Origin: Coniochaeta sp. PMI_546
Taxonomy: Eukaryota > Ascomycota > Sordariomycetes > Coniochaetales > Coniochaetaceae
Direction: 5' to 3'
DNA: 64,000 bases
Assembly: GCA_021432605.1 (NCBI GenBank)
Contig: MU271147.1
Coordinates: forward strand, 1 to 64,000
The notes beneath the pieces are model-generated. The model saw nothing but the letters and a program-made list of their open reading frames with translations. It was not told where the DNA came from and did no database searches. Of this stretch, positions 1-11,221 are shown in pieces. A program made the translations under genes and the position numbers. Position 1 is the stretch's first letter; the number at the start of each line of letters is the position of its first letter.

Positions 1-104
1 ACCCTAACCCTAACCCTAACCCTAACCCTAACCCTAACCCTAACCCTAACCCTAACCCTAACCCTAACCCTAACCCTAACCCTAACCCTAACCCTGACCC
101 TAAA
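1..104. repeat. Telomeric repeat array (CCCTAA)n
   Basis: About 17 tandem copies of CCCTAA start at base 1. There is one variant unit (CCCTGA) at about 92-97, and the last units fade into unique sequence near base 104. The C-rich strand reads 5'->3' from the left edge, which is the orientation expected at a left chromosome end. TTAGGG telomeres are usual in filamentous ascomycetes. The left edge of the window is therefore a true or nearly true chromosome end. Confidence 0.98.
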
Positions 105-3100
105 TAAACGCCGATATAACTATTCGTCGACAGCCGGGCGTCGACATAAACGTCGCCATATACGTTTGGTTAACCCTCCCGACAAAGTCCAAATACGGGT
201 CTTCCCTCGGCGGCCGCCTATCGTATATAATAACCGATTCGACGACCTCGCCTTACCGTCGTATACCGCGGCCCGTCTGCTATATAAAATCCACCAGCCC
301 GTACGGCTATTCTATATAGATAACCGCTACGATACCTTCGATATCGACCCCCGTACCCAGCCCGGTCGTCGCCGTGATCCAACGGTAGCCTTCTCCGCTA
401 GCCTACGCCCTTCTAACCTCGTAGTTATGTTCCTCCGGCATGCCGCTATAGTAGAAGTCGTACCCCAACTCCTCCGCCAGCCCCTCGCTAGCCTTCGTCG
501 ACCGGCAGTATATGACGCCTTTCTACCTGCCCGTCATATATTCCCCTATCCGCCGTACCGTCTCCGCCGTCCGCGCGACTACTATTACCCGGCCCGGCTC
601 TATCTATTCGACCCGGTATCGATAGTTAAACTTCGTCGTTCGGTCCCGGACTATCACCGCCGACGATATTAATATAAGCCTACGGAACTAATCTTCCAAT
701 ACGACCGGTATCGTAACCGTCAATATTACTAGCGGGTATCCGAACCGGTATAAGCTCTTAACTTCCTCTAGCTTCGGCCGGTAGCCGACGTCAATTATAA
801 CGGTATGGCATTCGTCTACGAAAATACGTTTGAACAGTCCTATACCTACGAGCCCGTCGGCGTAAGCCGTAAATTCCGGCGTCGCTATTAAATCGGCGTT
901 AACTACGACCATCCTCGTTACCTACTATAGCCCGTTACGACCCGCGTTAAACGACGGTCGGTAACGGATATAGTCGACCCTTATATCTACCGCCCGTATT
1001 AACAAGTCCTTTATCAGCGGTACAAACGGTACTACGACGATACTTATACCCGTATTAACCATTACCGCGGGGACTATGAACAGTATACTCTTACCGGTAC
1101 CGGTCGGGAGTACGCTAATTACCGACTCCCCCGGCCCGAGCCGTATAACTACTCGTATACTCTCGGCCTACTTCTCCGACCTCCATACCGCTTTTGGTCC
1201 CAACAACGTCTAGAGCCCTACCGCCAGTCTTATTTCGTCTACGGCGTCGGCGACGGCGTCGGCGACCTTCGCCCGCTTCGCTTTCGGCGGCGTCGGGTCC
1301 CGCGTCGCCGCCTTCCGCTTAGAGCCCTTATCCGGCCTTTCGCTATTCAAAAACTAGTACCATAGCCGGCTGATCTCCCTGAACGTCGCTATCATTTCCG
1401 GCTATAGCTTGCCCGGGAACCCGACGTATACCGCGTAATACTACCTCGCGGCTATCGTCCCGTACGTTGCCTACAAGTCCCAAACGATATTCCACCCGCC
1501 GCCTACGTCTACGGGCTCCCCCGTCAACGGATCGACGTCGACGTCGTCGTCTCCGTCGTCGTCCCCTACTCTCGCCTCCGCCTACCGTATTACGAGCCCC
1601 CGGATCCGCCGCCCGATCTCGATCGCGATCGGCCGGTATCGCGCAACCCCGATCCGTAACCCCGTACCCGCCTACAATATCCTTGCTATCGCCGCGCTAA
1701 GCTCCGCCGTCTCCCACACGCGCGAGTCGCTATCCCGCTATATATGGTCCAGCCGTTCCCCGTACGGCTCGGGCAACCTATATCGACGCCGTAACATCCT
1801 CTCGAACGGTAACAACCACGCGATATACGCGACCGCCATACACCCGACCCGGTCCGGCAAAAACCTCGCGACCTTACGTCCGTTATCCCGCAATACCTTT
1901 ATCTTGTCGCGGTCCGTAACGATTATCACCTACCCGTCCAATACGAATATATTACGGATCAGCTATTACGAGTCGTTATAATATAACGTTATCAGCTCCG
2001 GCCTACGTCCCGGCTGCCCGCCTTATATATACGTAAGTACCATTAGTATCTCCTTAAAAATACGGAGCCGACTAAGCTAACGTCTGGCCCCTTAAAGCTT
2101 CTACCGGCTCCGTACTATATCCTATACCGACGGGCCTACTAGCCGTATTACCTTACCGGGTCCTACGTCTAGCTACTTATTCTACGGGTCGGTCGCGAAC
2201 GACTACCCGGTACCGACTCTGACCGTGCTATCGGCGATCCGCTTTATATCGAACCCCTCGCCGGCTCTCGCCTACGAGCCCGCCATCATACTATCGAATA
2301 GCGCCTCGCCGCTCGTTACGAGCTCGCGTACCGTCCGCGTAAAATCCTCGATCGCGATACCTTCTCCGTTATAGAATAACGTCTGCCCGTCTTCTGACCA
2401 ACGTACAGTCGGCTGTCCGCCTATCAGCCGCCTCCAGCCCTTACCGTACGCTATCCAGCCGATAACCGTACTCGTAACTATATACGTACCGACGACTATC
2501 TACTTTACGAACTCCGCCTAGAACGCGAGTACCGTCTCTACGTCTACCTCGTCTAGCTCCCTCGGTTATCCCTCGAAACCGGCCTCCAAAAAGAACAGCC
2601 GCGACCACCATAACACGCCAGCGAGCAACCTTATATACAAATACGGCTCGGTAAAGCCTAACGGCCGCGCCGTAATACCTATTACTACGCAAAAGCATAG
2701 TAACGGGCTTACGTACGTTCTGCCGCCGACCTTCTACTTGATAGAAGCTACCATAAGTAAAAATACCGCCCGGTCGAGCTTGTCGGTCGGTCTCGTCGCG
2801 TTATCGCCTACGCTATCCCCTACGTCGTCCCTTACGTCATCTCTTACGTCGTCATTTTCGCTTCCCTCGTCCTACTCTTCGTTTCCTCTATCGCTAAAAT
2901 ACCCGCTATCCTAGCTATAGTTCTCTAGCTCGCCTAACGCGTCCAGCTCGTATACCACGTCTCCTAGCAAGCTCTACTATTTATCCGTAAAGTAAACGGC
3001 TAGTTAGTCATACGCCTGTTCGCGCCCTACTTAATATACCCGCAAGCAAAAGCCCAAGTAACGCTGGCCGACCGACTTATACTTGCCTATCGACGCCTCC

Positions 3101-4140
3101 TTACCTTTCCGCCCGAACGGCACGCCGGCTACGGCTATCGACGATATGCCCGCCAGCCACTATAACGACTCGATCGGTACGCTATCCAGCCTCCAACAGC
3201 ATCGCTCTACCTCTCGGTCGAAGCTCTCCGCTAGCCGTATCAAGCGTATCCGTTCGCGGAACGTATCTTCGTCTTCGGCCTACTACCACCGGTCCTTCGC
3301 CCCTCTTGCCCTAACCTACTCGGCGGCCTTGTATACCTCGAGCTTGTCCCTACTACCGAAATACCGTACCTAGCCCAGCCTCTTTACCCAAGCCGAGTCG
3401 CGGTCTAAGTCCTCTTCGACGTCGCCTTATCGTAGCCGTACCTTGTCCTCCGCCTCTAGCTCTACTACGGACTCGGCGATCATCTTCTCCGCCGTACTAT
3501 CGCTCGTTACGTATTCCTCGTCCTACCTCTCGGCCCCGTACTTGACGATCCAGTACCGTACGTAGCTACCGTATAGCCAAATCTATAGCCGTACTTGTAT
3601 CCATCTTGTTTCGGCTATACCGTATCCTACCGTCTTCCAATACCGTATGATATTATCGCGTATCCTAGTCAAATACCGGCACGCTATACAGCTAAACCCA
3701 TATACTACCTTAAACGGCTAGATCGCTACGGTACCGTCGGCCGGCAACTCTACAGTCTTCGGATCGCTCAGCTATACGTTACTATAATAGTCCCGGATAT
3801 CGTATAAGATCTATCCTTTAAGCTGATACTCTCGTCTGAAATACGGTTCGATATTACGGCCCGGGCGGACTACAACTATATATAGTCGACATATAAATAT
3901 CTGGTACGCCTCCTCCACTTCTACGTACTATTCTATTATATCTGAACGTATAGTTAGTTCGGTAATTGAAACATACCTTACTTTTCTATCGTATATATTC
4001 TTTAATATATACCTAAGTACGACCGTCTTATACGGGTTGACGCGTTTAACTATCGCCGTAATTACGCTTATTTGGTTACCCCTATCAGCCCCTATTCCTA
4101 GCTCTAGTCCGACCGCGATAACCTCAATCACCCGTTACTA
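105..4140 (-). pseudogene. Degenerate telomere-linked RecQ-type helicase (TLH)
   Basis: On the minus strand, pointing at the telomere, several helicase blocks can be read. A Walker A motif LPTGTGKS lies near 1113-1087, followed by a motif Ia-like IVVVPFVPLIKDL. A DECH box (FVDECHTVI) lies at about 816-805, and a motif III-like stretch LVILTVTIP near 730. Further upstream, 1929-1738 encodes [12 protein letters not shown] and [13 protein letters not shown], which recall the N-terminal half of fungal telomere-linked helicases. Stops occur throughout, including two adjacent ones about 10 bases before codon GTC at 909, and no full-length frame survives. The block keeps CpG but has very little CpA/TpG and much TpA, as RIP leaves it. 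Such RecQ helicases are a known subtelomeric family in ascomycetes. The core (about 676-1145) is clear; extension of the same gene to about 4140 is inferred from uniform composition and the remnant at 1738-1929. Confidence 0.72.
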
Positions 4141-4439
4141 AGCTTACTACGTATAAGCTTTACGTGCCGCCAAGTAGTCAAGTACCTAAAAGCACAAACT
4201 AAGCTATAGTCTTAGTATTCATAAGCACTAACGCTTTACCTTATTATAACACTCACGAACGCAAATAGGCGGGTTACGCCGGGGAAGCTAACCCAAACCC
4301 TAAGTTTGGCTCTATATAAACCCCAAGTTTTGGACCAATCAATTGGCGGGCCTTACGACAACCGTTTCTATAGCAAAGCTCGGGCTACCTTTTCCGCTTT
4401 ATATAGCCGTTTATGGCAGAAACGGCCGCGAATAATACC
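4141..4439. other. Subtelomeric spacer
   Basis: The base composition shifts here from the CpG-rich helicase block to AT-rich sequence. No coding region is visible. A stretch near 4270-4330 repeats the words CCCTAAGTTTGG and CCCCAAGTTTTGG, and may belong to the end of the fossil retroelement that follows. Confidence 0.4.
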
Positions 4440-5690
4440 TAGGCTAGCTTCGTTAAATAACGTCTAAGTTTATAGGTCTCGGATAAGACTTTATAACCGT
4501 AAATCGTTTCTTTCTTAAATTCGCGGTTTTTCTTATCGTCTAAAGAACTTTTCCTTTTCCTTTTTCGAATCTTCGTTTATATAATCGATTATCGATCTTA
4601 ATTATAAACGCGATATATTTATATAAAGTATCCGGTCGATCTTTTTTATTAAGCTTATCTTTAACGTTATCCCGTAATCTTTTATAAAAGTAAAAGAATA
4701 AGGTTTGTTTTCTTAAGTTAAACTTGGCCGTAATTCGTTTAAACTTTGCCGTATATATTCTTACCGAACTTTTCTATCTTAGAAATAAAAGTTATCGTTC
4801 CGCCGATCTCTATTCGTTAGGATTACCGAAGGTTTCTTTAAGTTTTTCGAATAGCCGGTCGACGTCTAAAAATATAACGCGGATTTCCGGTTTCCGTCCT
4901 TTTTAGTTTGACTAATTGTTTAAAAAGTCCCGAAAGTTAGGTTCGAACTATTCCGCCGCCTTTCTTTTTAATAAACTTCTTATATAAATCGCCTTTTCGT
5001 ATTCCCGGGGAAAGGACTTCGAATATATTTTGAAATATATATATACCTAGGTAATAAAGGCTTATAACCCTTTTTTATTTCTATTATAAGGCTTAGGGCG
5101 CGGGGCTTTAATCTTGGTTATAAGGTCGACTTTGGATCCTTCCTTAAAAGCCGTAATTTCCGCCTATAGTTACGTAATTATTGTTACTATATCGTTAGCT
5201 TACGTTTATATTATAAGTACTTATTAAAGTACGGGTATTCCGGGTACTATATTAGCTACTTGGTATAAGGTTAATTTACCGAATAGGAATAATCAAAATA
5301 TAACGATCTTAAAACGGGCTAAAGATTAGAAGGTAAGTTCTATTACTTAGGGTAAGTAAGTTAAGGTATAATAAGTAGTCTTTACTTTGGTATCGTTAAA
5401 ATAAGTATCTTATTTAATAATAACCTCGATTGAATATTTAGATTGATTATTAGGTAATTAAGAACTATTTATAACGGAGTTTAGAAAGATTCTTTCTTAT
5501 ATACTTAAACGAACGTAGTAATATAGTTGATAGAAAACTATCACTTATATCTTAATATATCTATTATAAAACTATTCCTCTTATTAGTTACGTAACCCGG
5601 GGTCCTTTACCTATATAATGCGATACGCCTTATATATCTATTCCTTATCGATTGGCGCGGTTCCTTTCGTAACTATAAGTCTATAATAAC
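4440..5690 (-). mobile_element. Fossil Ty3/Gypsy-like retroelement fragment, copy A (gag part)
   Basis: This AT-rich, RIP-altered block resembles, on the minus strand, the gag capsid region of Ty3/Gypsy-type LTR retroelements. Short peptides such as LFEKLKETFGNPNE are typical of the retrotransposon gag family, and a lysine/arginine-rich stretch follows as in that family. The element is broken many times over; neither LTRs nor a pol region were recognised. It matches 5820-7075 over its whole length as a direct repeat. The heavy loss of CpA/TpG indicates RIP and an inactive, fairly old copy, but no age in years can be given. Confidence 0.6.
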
Positions 5691-5819
5691 GGGATTCTTT
5701 ATCCTTTATTATTACTTAAGCTTTATTTTTAAAGATTAGCTTTTAAACTTTCTTAAATTAACGATATTTATTAACGTAATATCCTTACTTCTTATAATTA
5801 AAATATTTACCCTTTTTCT

Positions 5820-7075
5820 TAGGTTAACTTCGTTAAATAGTATTTAAGTCTATAAGTCCCGGATAAGAACCTATAACCGTAAATCGTTTTTTCTTAAAAT
5901 TCGCGGTCTCTTTTATTATCTAAGGGGCTCTTCCTTTTCCTTTTTCGAATCTACGTTTATATAATCGATTATCGATTTTAATTACGGATACGATATATTT
6001 ATATAAGGTATCCGGTCGATCTTCCTTATTAAGTTTACCTTTAACGTTATCCCGTAATCTTTTATAAAAATAAAGGAATAAGGTTTGCTTTCCTAAGTTA
6101 AGTTTAATTATAATTCGTTTAAATTCTACTACGTATACTTTTACCGAACCTTTTTATTTTAGGGATAAAAATTGTCGTTCCGCCGATCTCTATTCGTTAG
6201 GATTCCCGAAAGTTTCCTTAAGTTTTTCGAATAGTTAGTCGATATTAGAAAATATAACGTGGGTTTCCGGTTTCCGTCTTTCTATATTTAATTAGTTCTA
6301 TAAAAAGTCTTAAAAACTAGGTTCGAATTATTCCGCCGCCTTCCCTTTTAATAAACTTTTTATATAGATCGCTTTCTCGTATTCTCGGGGAAAGGATAAC
6401 GCGTATATTTTGAAATATACGTAAACTTAGGTAATAAAGGCTTGTAACCCTTCCTTATTCTTATTATAAGGCTTAAAGCGCGGTATTTTAATCTTGGTTA
6501 TAAAATCGACTTTAGGTCTTTTTTTAAAAGTAACGATCTCCGTTTATAGTTATACGATTATTACCGTTAGATCGTTCGCCTAAACTTAGGCCTAAATTAT
6601 AAAGGCTTATTAGGGTACGGGTATCCCGGGTACTATATTAGTTATTTGGTATAAGGTTAACTTACCGAATAAAAATGATCAAAATATAACGATCCTAAGA
6701 CGGACTAAGGATTAAAAGGTAAGTTTTATTACTTAGGGTAAGTAAGTTAAGGTATAACAAACAGTCTTTATTTTAGTATCGTTAAGATAAATGTCTTATT
6801 TAATAATAACCTCGATTGAGTATTTAGATTAATTACTAGGTAATTAAGAACTATCTATAACGGAATCTAAAGAGATTCCTTCTTATATACTTATAGAGAC
6901 TATAGTAATTATAACGATAGTTATAATCGTACCGACCGTAATCCTCTTTAATCATTACGATTATAATGATTAATTACGTAACTTAAGGTCCCTTATCTAT
7001 ATAGCGCGATAAGCTTCGTATATATATCCTTTATCTATTAACGGGGTATCTTCCGTTACCTATAGGTTTGTAATA
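5820..7075 (-). mobile_element. Fossil Ty3/Gypsy-like retroelement fragment, copy B
   Basis: This is a second copy of the 4440-5690 block in the same orientation, separated from it by about 130 bases. The two can be followed side by side from the shared CTTCGTTAAATA start to the GCGATA.GC..CGTATATAT end. It has the same gag-like character, the same RIP-like composition and is equally broken. The two have diverged mostly by C/T and G/A differences, as expected if RIP acted on both. Confidence 0.6.
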
Positions 7076-7076
7076 T

Positions 7077-7360
7077 ATCTTATTTAAATAATAACCTTAA
7101 TTGAATACTTAGATTGATTATTAGGTAATTAAAAACTATCTATATTAAAGTTTAAAAAGACTCCTTTTTATATATTAATAAAGATTATAACGATAAACGT
7201 ATTAAACGTCTATCTGGTTTATCGTAATAAATATAATCGATACCGGTCTTATTTATCAATTACGTAACCGGAGGTCCCTAGTTATATAATATAATAAGCC
7301 TCGTATATATATCCTTTATCTATTAACGGGATACCTTCCGTAACCGTAAGTTCCGTAATA
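7077..7360 (-). mobile_element. Fossil retroelement fragment, copy C (one end only)
   Basis: The block resembles the right-hand parts of the two preceding copies (about 5400-5690 and 6790-7075), with the shared words TATTTAAATAATAACC and GATTGATTATTAGGTAATTA. Only this end of the element is present, directly behind copy B. It is broken, and its family is taken from the neighbouring copies. Confidence 0.55.
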
Positions 7361-7374
7361 AATAAGCTTAGGAC

Positions 7375-7490
7375 GATTTCGTAACGTTCGGGACGGCTTC
7401 GTAACGTTTTAACTAAGCGCAACGGGTTCGGGACGGTTTCGTAACGTTTTAATTAGGTATAACGGGCTCGGGAAGATTTTCGTAACTAAG
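7375..7490. repeat. Short tandem repeat, about 41-bp unit
   Basis: Two and a half to three imperfect units occur in a row, each built on TTCGGGACGG.TTCGTAACGT followed by TTTTAA.TA and AACGGG. The unit is C/G-richer than the surrounding AT-rich block. No coding role is visible. Confidence 0.65.
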
Positions 7491-7839
7491 GCGTAATAAG
7501 GTAATAAGCGGGGCGGTTAATAAGAAATAAAACGGCGGTACGGCCCCGAAGTATAATCTTAAGTAAGCTTCCCTTTTAAAACGTTATTCGTATAATAATC
7601 TTACGTTCCCGGAACGTTAGATTACTTATTATTATTAGATCCCGTAATCCCGTTTTTAATTAGCTAATAATACCTTAGTTATTCCGTTCCGGTTATTATA
7701 GCTTAACCTAATAGAATTAGTTCGTAATATTTTATTACCTTTTTCTTCGCGCCTTCCCCGGCTTAAGTCTTTAATAACCTTTTAATAAGGTCGTAATATT
7801 AAATCCTCTTTAAGTTAAAGATATTAAGTTACGTAATTA

Positions 7840-8200
7840 ATAAGAAGAATAGTTTTATATTATATATATCGCGATATAAACGATAGTTTCTTATCGATTA
7901 TATTATTATAATCTTTATTAATATATAAGGAAGAATCTTTTTAAACTCTTCCGTAAATATTTCTTAATTACTTAATAATCAATTTAAGTATTTAATTTAG
8001 GTTATTATTTAAATAAGATATTTATCTTAATAATATTAAAGTAAAAATTACTTATTATACCTTAACTTATTTACTTTAAGTAATAGAACTTATCTTTTAA
8101 TCTTAAACCTTTATCTTAGATCGTTATACTATAATTTTATTTTTAAATATTAAACTTACTAAATATAACTTTAAAACTAATATTTTATTTTATAAGTATC
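7840..8200 (+). mobile_element. Fossil retroelement fragment, inverted piece D
   Basis: The reverse complement of this stretch aligns with about 5250-5560 of copy A, sharing words such as GGTAAGTTCTATTACTTA and AAGTTAAGGTATAATAAGTA with few differences. It is therefore a partial copy in the opposite orientation to A, B and C. It is broken, RIP-like in composition, and ends shortly before the switch to normal base composition at about 8330. Confidence 0.55.
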
Positions 8201-8327
8201 TTATAAACTATTTATCTTAACTTAATATTGAAATTTTATAATTATTATATAATAATATTATTAAAAGAATCTTTAACATATTTAAATAATCCACCTTAAA
8301 TTAATTATAACGACCTTATTCTACTTA

Positions 8328-9927
8328 TTAAGGACGCCTTTTGTTACCGTTATTAAGCTCGACTTGCTGTGTGATCATCGTTGTAGCCTTGATAGCGCCC
8401 TTGAAACCGGTACTTTGTTGTCCATTGGTCTCCGTGTTCGTGTCAGGTCCACCAGCGCTGACAACAATCGTGTAGCTTTTGCCATCCTGGCCATCGGCCT
8501 GGGGGCGGCCAAGATCTTGCAGGCTGTACCCGAGTTCATCGTCGGCGACACTCCTCCGCGGTAACCAACCCTCGCCGCTCTGTAGCTCCTCAGTGCTGTC
8601 GGAGTCTTTTATGACGCTAGTCGGTGTGTTTAACGACGGCGCTGTCTTGCTCCGCATCCAGGCGGAGCCGCCAGGCGTGGTGCCGCTACGACTATGCCGA
8701 AAGCTAGAGATGTAGCCAGTGCCTGAAGGCCTGTCTGTGGGGTCATCGCTAGACCTGGAGCCAAAGATACGCGGCATGATTTTGACCAATATGGGCCGTA
8801 ATGTTGGGAGGCAAGCCGCCAGTATGGCAATGTTCAGCTCTAAGAAGGACCAGATGGCCGCGTTCACGTTATCCCAGGTTCCATCCTGGGTTTTAGCTGC
8901 GACGCTGAGTGTAGGAATGCGAATAATCGAGATAATGCAGGTGCTATGATATTGATAAGCTGTACTGTCACGTTACCAATACCTCTGTCCCGAGCCTGGG
9001 ATTCAGTAATAAAAAGGGGGTACGGGGGGAGGACATACAAAAAGCCAAGACAAAACACAGCCACAAGCATCAGCTTTTGCCGCCGAGGTAGATGCAAGTG
9101 GCTAATAACGGGCAGCGGTATGCCGCAGACAATGAAGTCGGTAACAAGGTTGATACCGGCCACGACGTACCAGATTACCAACTCGTTGAGGCAGTGACCC
9201 CCAACCGTTGGGTCCCAGAACTTGGCCACGGGTACGCATACCAAAGACAGTAAGAATGTCAAAGCAATTGTCCAGGCCCCAAACAGAACGAGCAGGACCA
9301 GAATCAAATGCTGAATTCTAGAGCCGACAAAGATGCGTCGGTACTGCAGTAGAATGGACAACTTGACCAGACAGAGACCCACGTTATAGGCGACAACACT
9401 CGCGTAGAAAGCCTAGAATGCAAACTCATCTTAACATATGGCATCGTAACCCAAGCTGCTCCTGCAGCAGTATTCAAGGTAGCAGAGGGACGAACACACC
9501 TGCATATAGGGGACGCGGTCCTCCTGTCGAAAAATCCACTGGTGCCTCCCCAGCCCATATCTCGCCTCTGCATATGAAATTTGCACTTAGCACTCTACTC
9601 TCAGGCGAAGGACCAGCCTCTCGATAGACGGTCCACGTACCGAGACCTTCACAAACGGCAGTGCCAATGGCCAAACACTATATGACAAACAAGTCAGCGT
9701 CGAGGATTATAAAGCTTCACTAGCATGGGTATCACGTCGCTGCGCACCTGAGCAAGCATCATGACAGCATCGTCCAAGCCGAACGTATGCAATAGGCGCC
9801 ATCTGGCAAAAACTCTGAGGGCGACGGCGGCAGTTGATAGGACAGAAAATACAGCTAAAACTGTGACAATTTCGCCGAAGCGGGATTGCGAATCCAGGGA
9901 GTGGTCGGTTATCTGTGTCGATTCCAT
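8328..9927 (-). CDS. Rhodopsin-domain integral membrane protein (fungal SAT4/PTH11-like family)
   Basis: Five exons fit the family without a break: 9927-9748, 9677-9641, 9567-9500, 9412-9039 and 8943-8328, giving about 424 residues. Splice sites include GTACGT and GTATGT donors, and frame is kept throughout. Family marks are the first helix followed by FARWRLLHTFGLDDAVM, the RYGLGRH motif made only by joining exons 2 and 3, LVKLSILLQYRRIF, and the late motif AAKTQDGTWDNVNAAIWSF. About seven hydrophobic helices are followed by a Ser/Gly-rich cytosolic tail. Fungal members are receptor-like membrane proteins of mostly unknown ligand, and some are linked to surface sensing. The stop at 8328-8330 lies exactly at the border with the RIP-altered block, so the original C-terminus may have been lost or replaced. 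Its neighbour on the gene side is a Zn2Cys6 regulator. Confidence 0.85.
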
Positions 9928-11221
9928 GGCTTCATCTGTCTCGTTTGCACGTCGGTCTGAAAACAAGACTGTACTTGCTTGCAAAAGAGCCCAGATCTGG
10001 ACTTGAGTGAGGCGAAGGGATGCGTGATGATAATCTGCAAGCGAAGTACCAGTCCTCTCCCCACCGAGGCCTGCAAATGCTTATGGTGTAATGGTCCCCA
10101 CAATGCGCTGATCTCGCGAGGTTAGGGCAACTCATGACTCGGTGTTTACGAATAAACTTTTTACTTGAGCATAGATCATGCCAGTAAGTGGTCCATATGT
10201 ATACCGTAAAAGTGGCACTGCCGCTGCCATAGTGTAAGTCGGTCCTCCCTCGGTTTCCCAGTGTGCAGACTTAGTTTGTACAGCTCTTGTGAATTACAAA
10301 GCCTCGCGGTATCAGCGGGCGATACTTGTGCATTAACAGCTTGACGACCAGTATTCATGGTACAAGAGAGCTGTGAACTTTAGATTAACTTGTTAACTAA
10401 TCTCGACGATCTGCGCCGCCGTCAAAGAACCGCAGAGTCTTAGTACACTTGTAGTTTCGTTACTTGCTGTTGATTCGCTTGATCTGGCCTCACGAAATTA
10501 TGTCTGCAATTTTGATGTAGTACTGTGCGGCCATGATCGGCAGGAGATCCTCTCAGATAAGGTTTACAGCGTGTCCACCCCTGAAACCTTGACGACCTCT
10601 TGCACGTGCTGCAGCCCCTGACTCCACACAACCAGTGTCACTTCGCAATGGTTTCACCCAACCATTTTTAGGCTGAGACTACCTTATTCCGTTCAAAACC
10701 CGAAACGCCGCTTAATTAACGCAGTTGGTCCGAGATGCTTGATATCCTTTGTCCATCATAATGGATATTTGTCGATAGATGTAGGTCTGACCACCACGTA
10801 CAGTTGCTCAACCTCAAAGACTGTATTCCGCCAAACTACCCACAACTTGTCTTCAAGGGACTATATTGAGTTAGACTGACCTCGACACGGACCTAGTTAT
10901 CGTAAGGTTCCGTCGGCCAAGAATAACTAGTAGACTCAAGTCGTTAAGGGAAAAGAAAAGAACAGACAAAGAGTTTATTAGTCTAAAAGAAACAAGTATA
11001 TAATATGCTTTGAACATATTAATTACTCATGATGTCGTATAACGAGAATATAGACTAAATATATATCTACGGCCTGAATGCTCAAAGGTGCTGTTTGGTC
11101 TCCCAGGTATGCTTGTAGGGATATGCGTTGGTGCTTAGGCTACGAGCCAGTAGATCCTATAATGAATGCAGCATATCAGTTGATGATAGACTACACTGTA
11201 TTACTAGCTCTGTGCCGAGGA
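9928..11221. other. Intergenic region, no gene recognised
   Basis: Only short unrelated frames are present, none with a recognisable domain or good splice structure. It holds the upstream region of the rhodopsin-domain gene and the downstream region of the regulator at 11222. The part from about 10920 to 11060 is AT-rich and probably contains the 3' end of the regulator transcript. Confidence 0.5.

Noticed and set aside
166-672. Long plus-strand open frame rich in Arg, Pro and Tyr
   Set aside because: It lies opposite the helicase relic; its odd composition follows from CpG-rich, TpG-poor sequence on that strand. No domain is recognisable.
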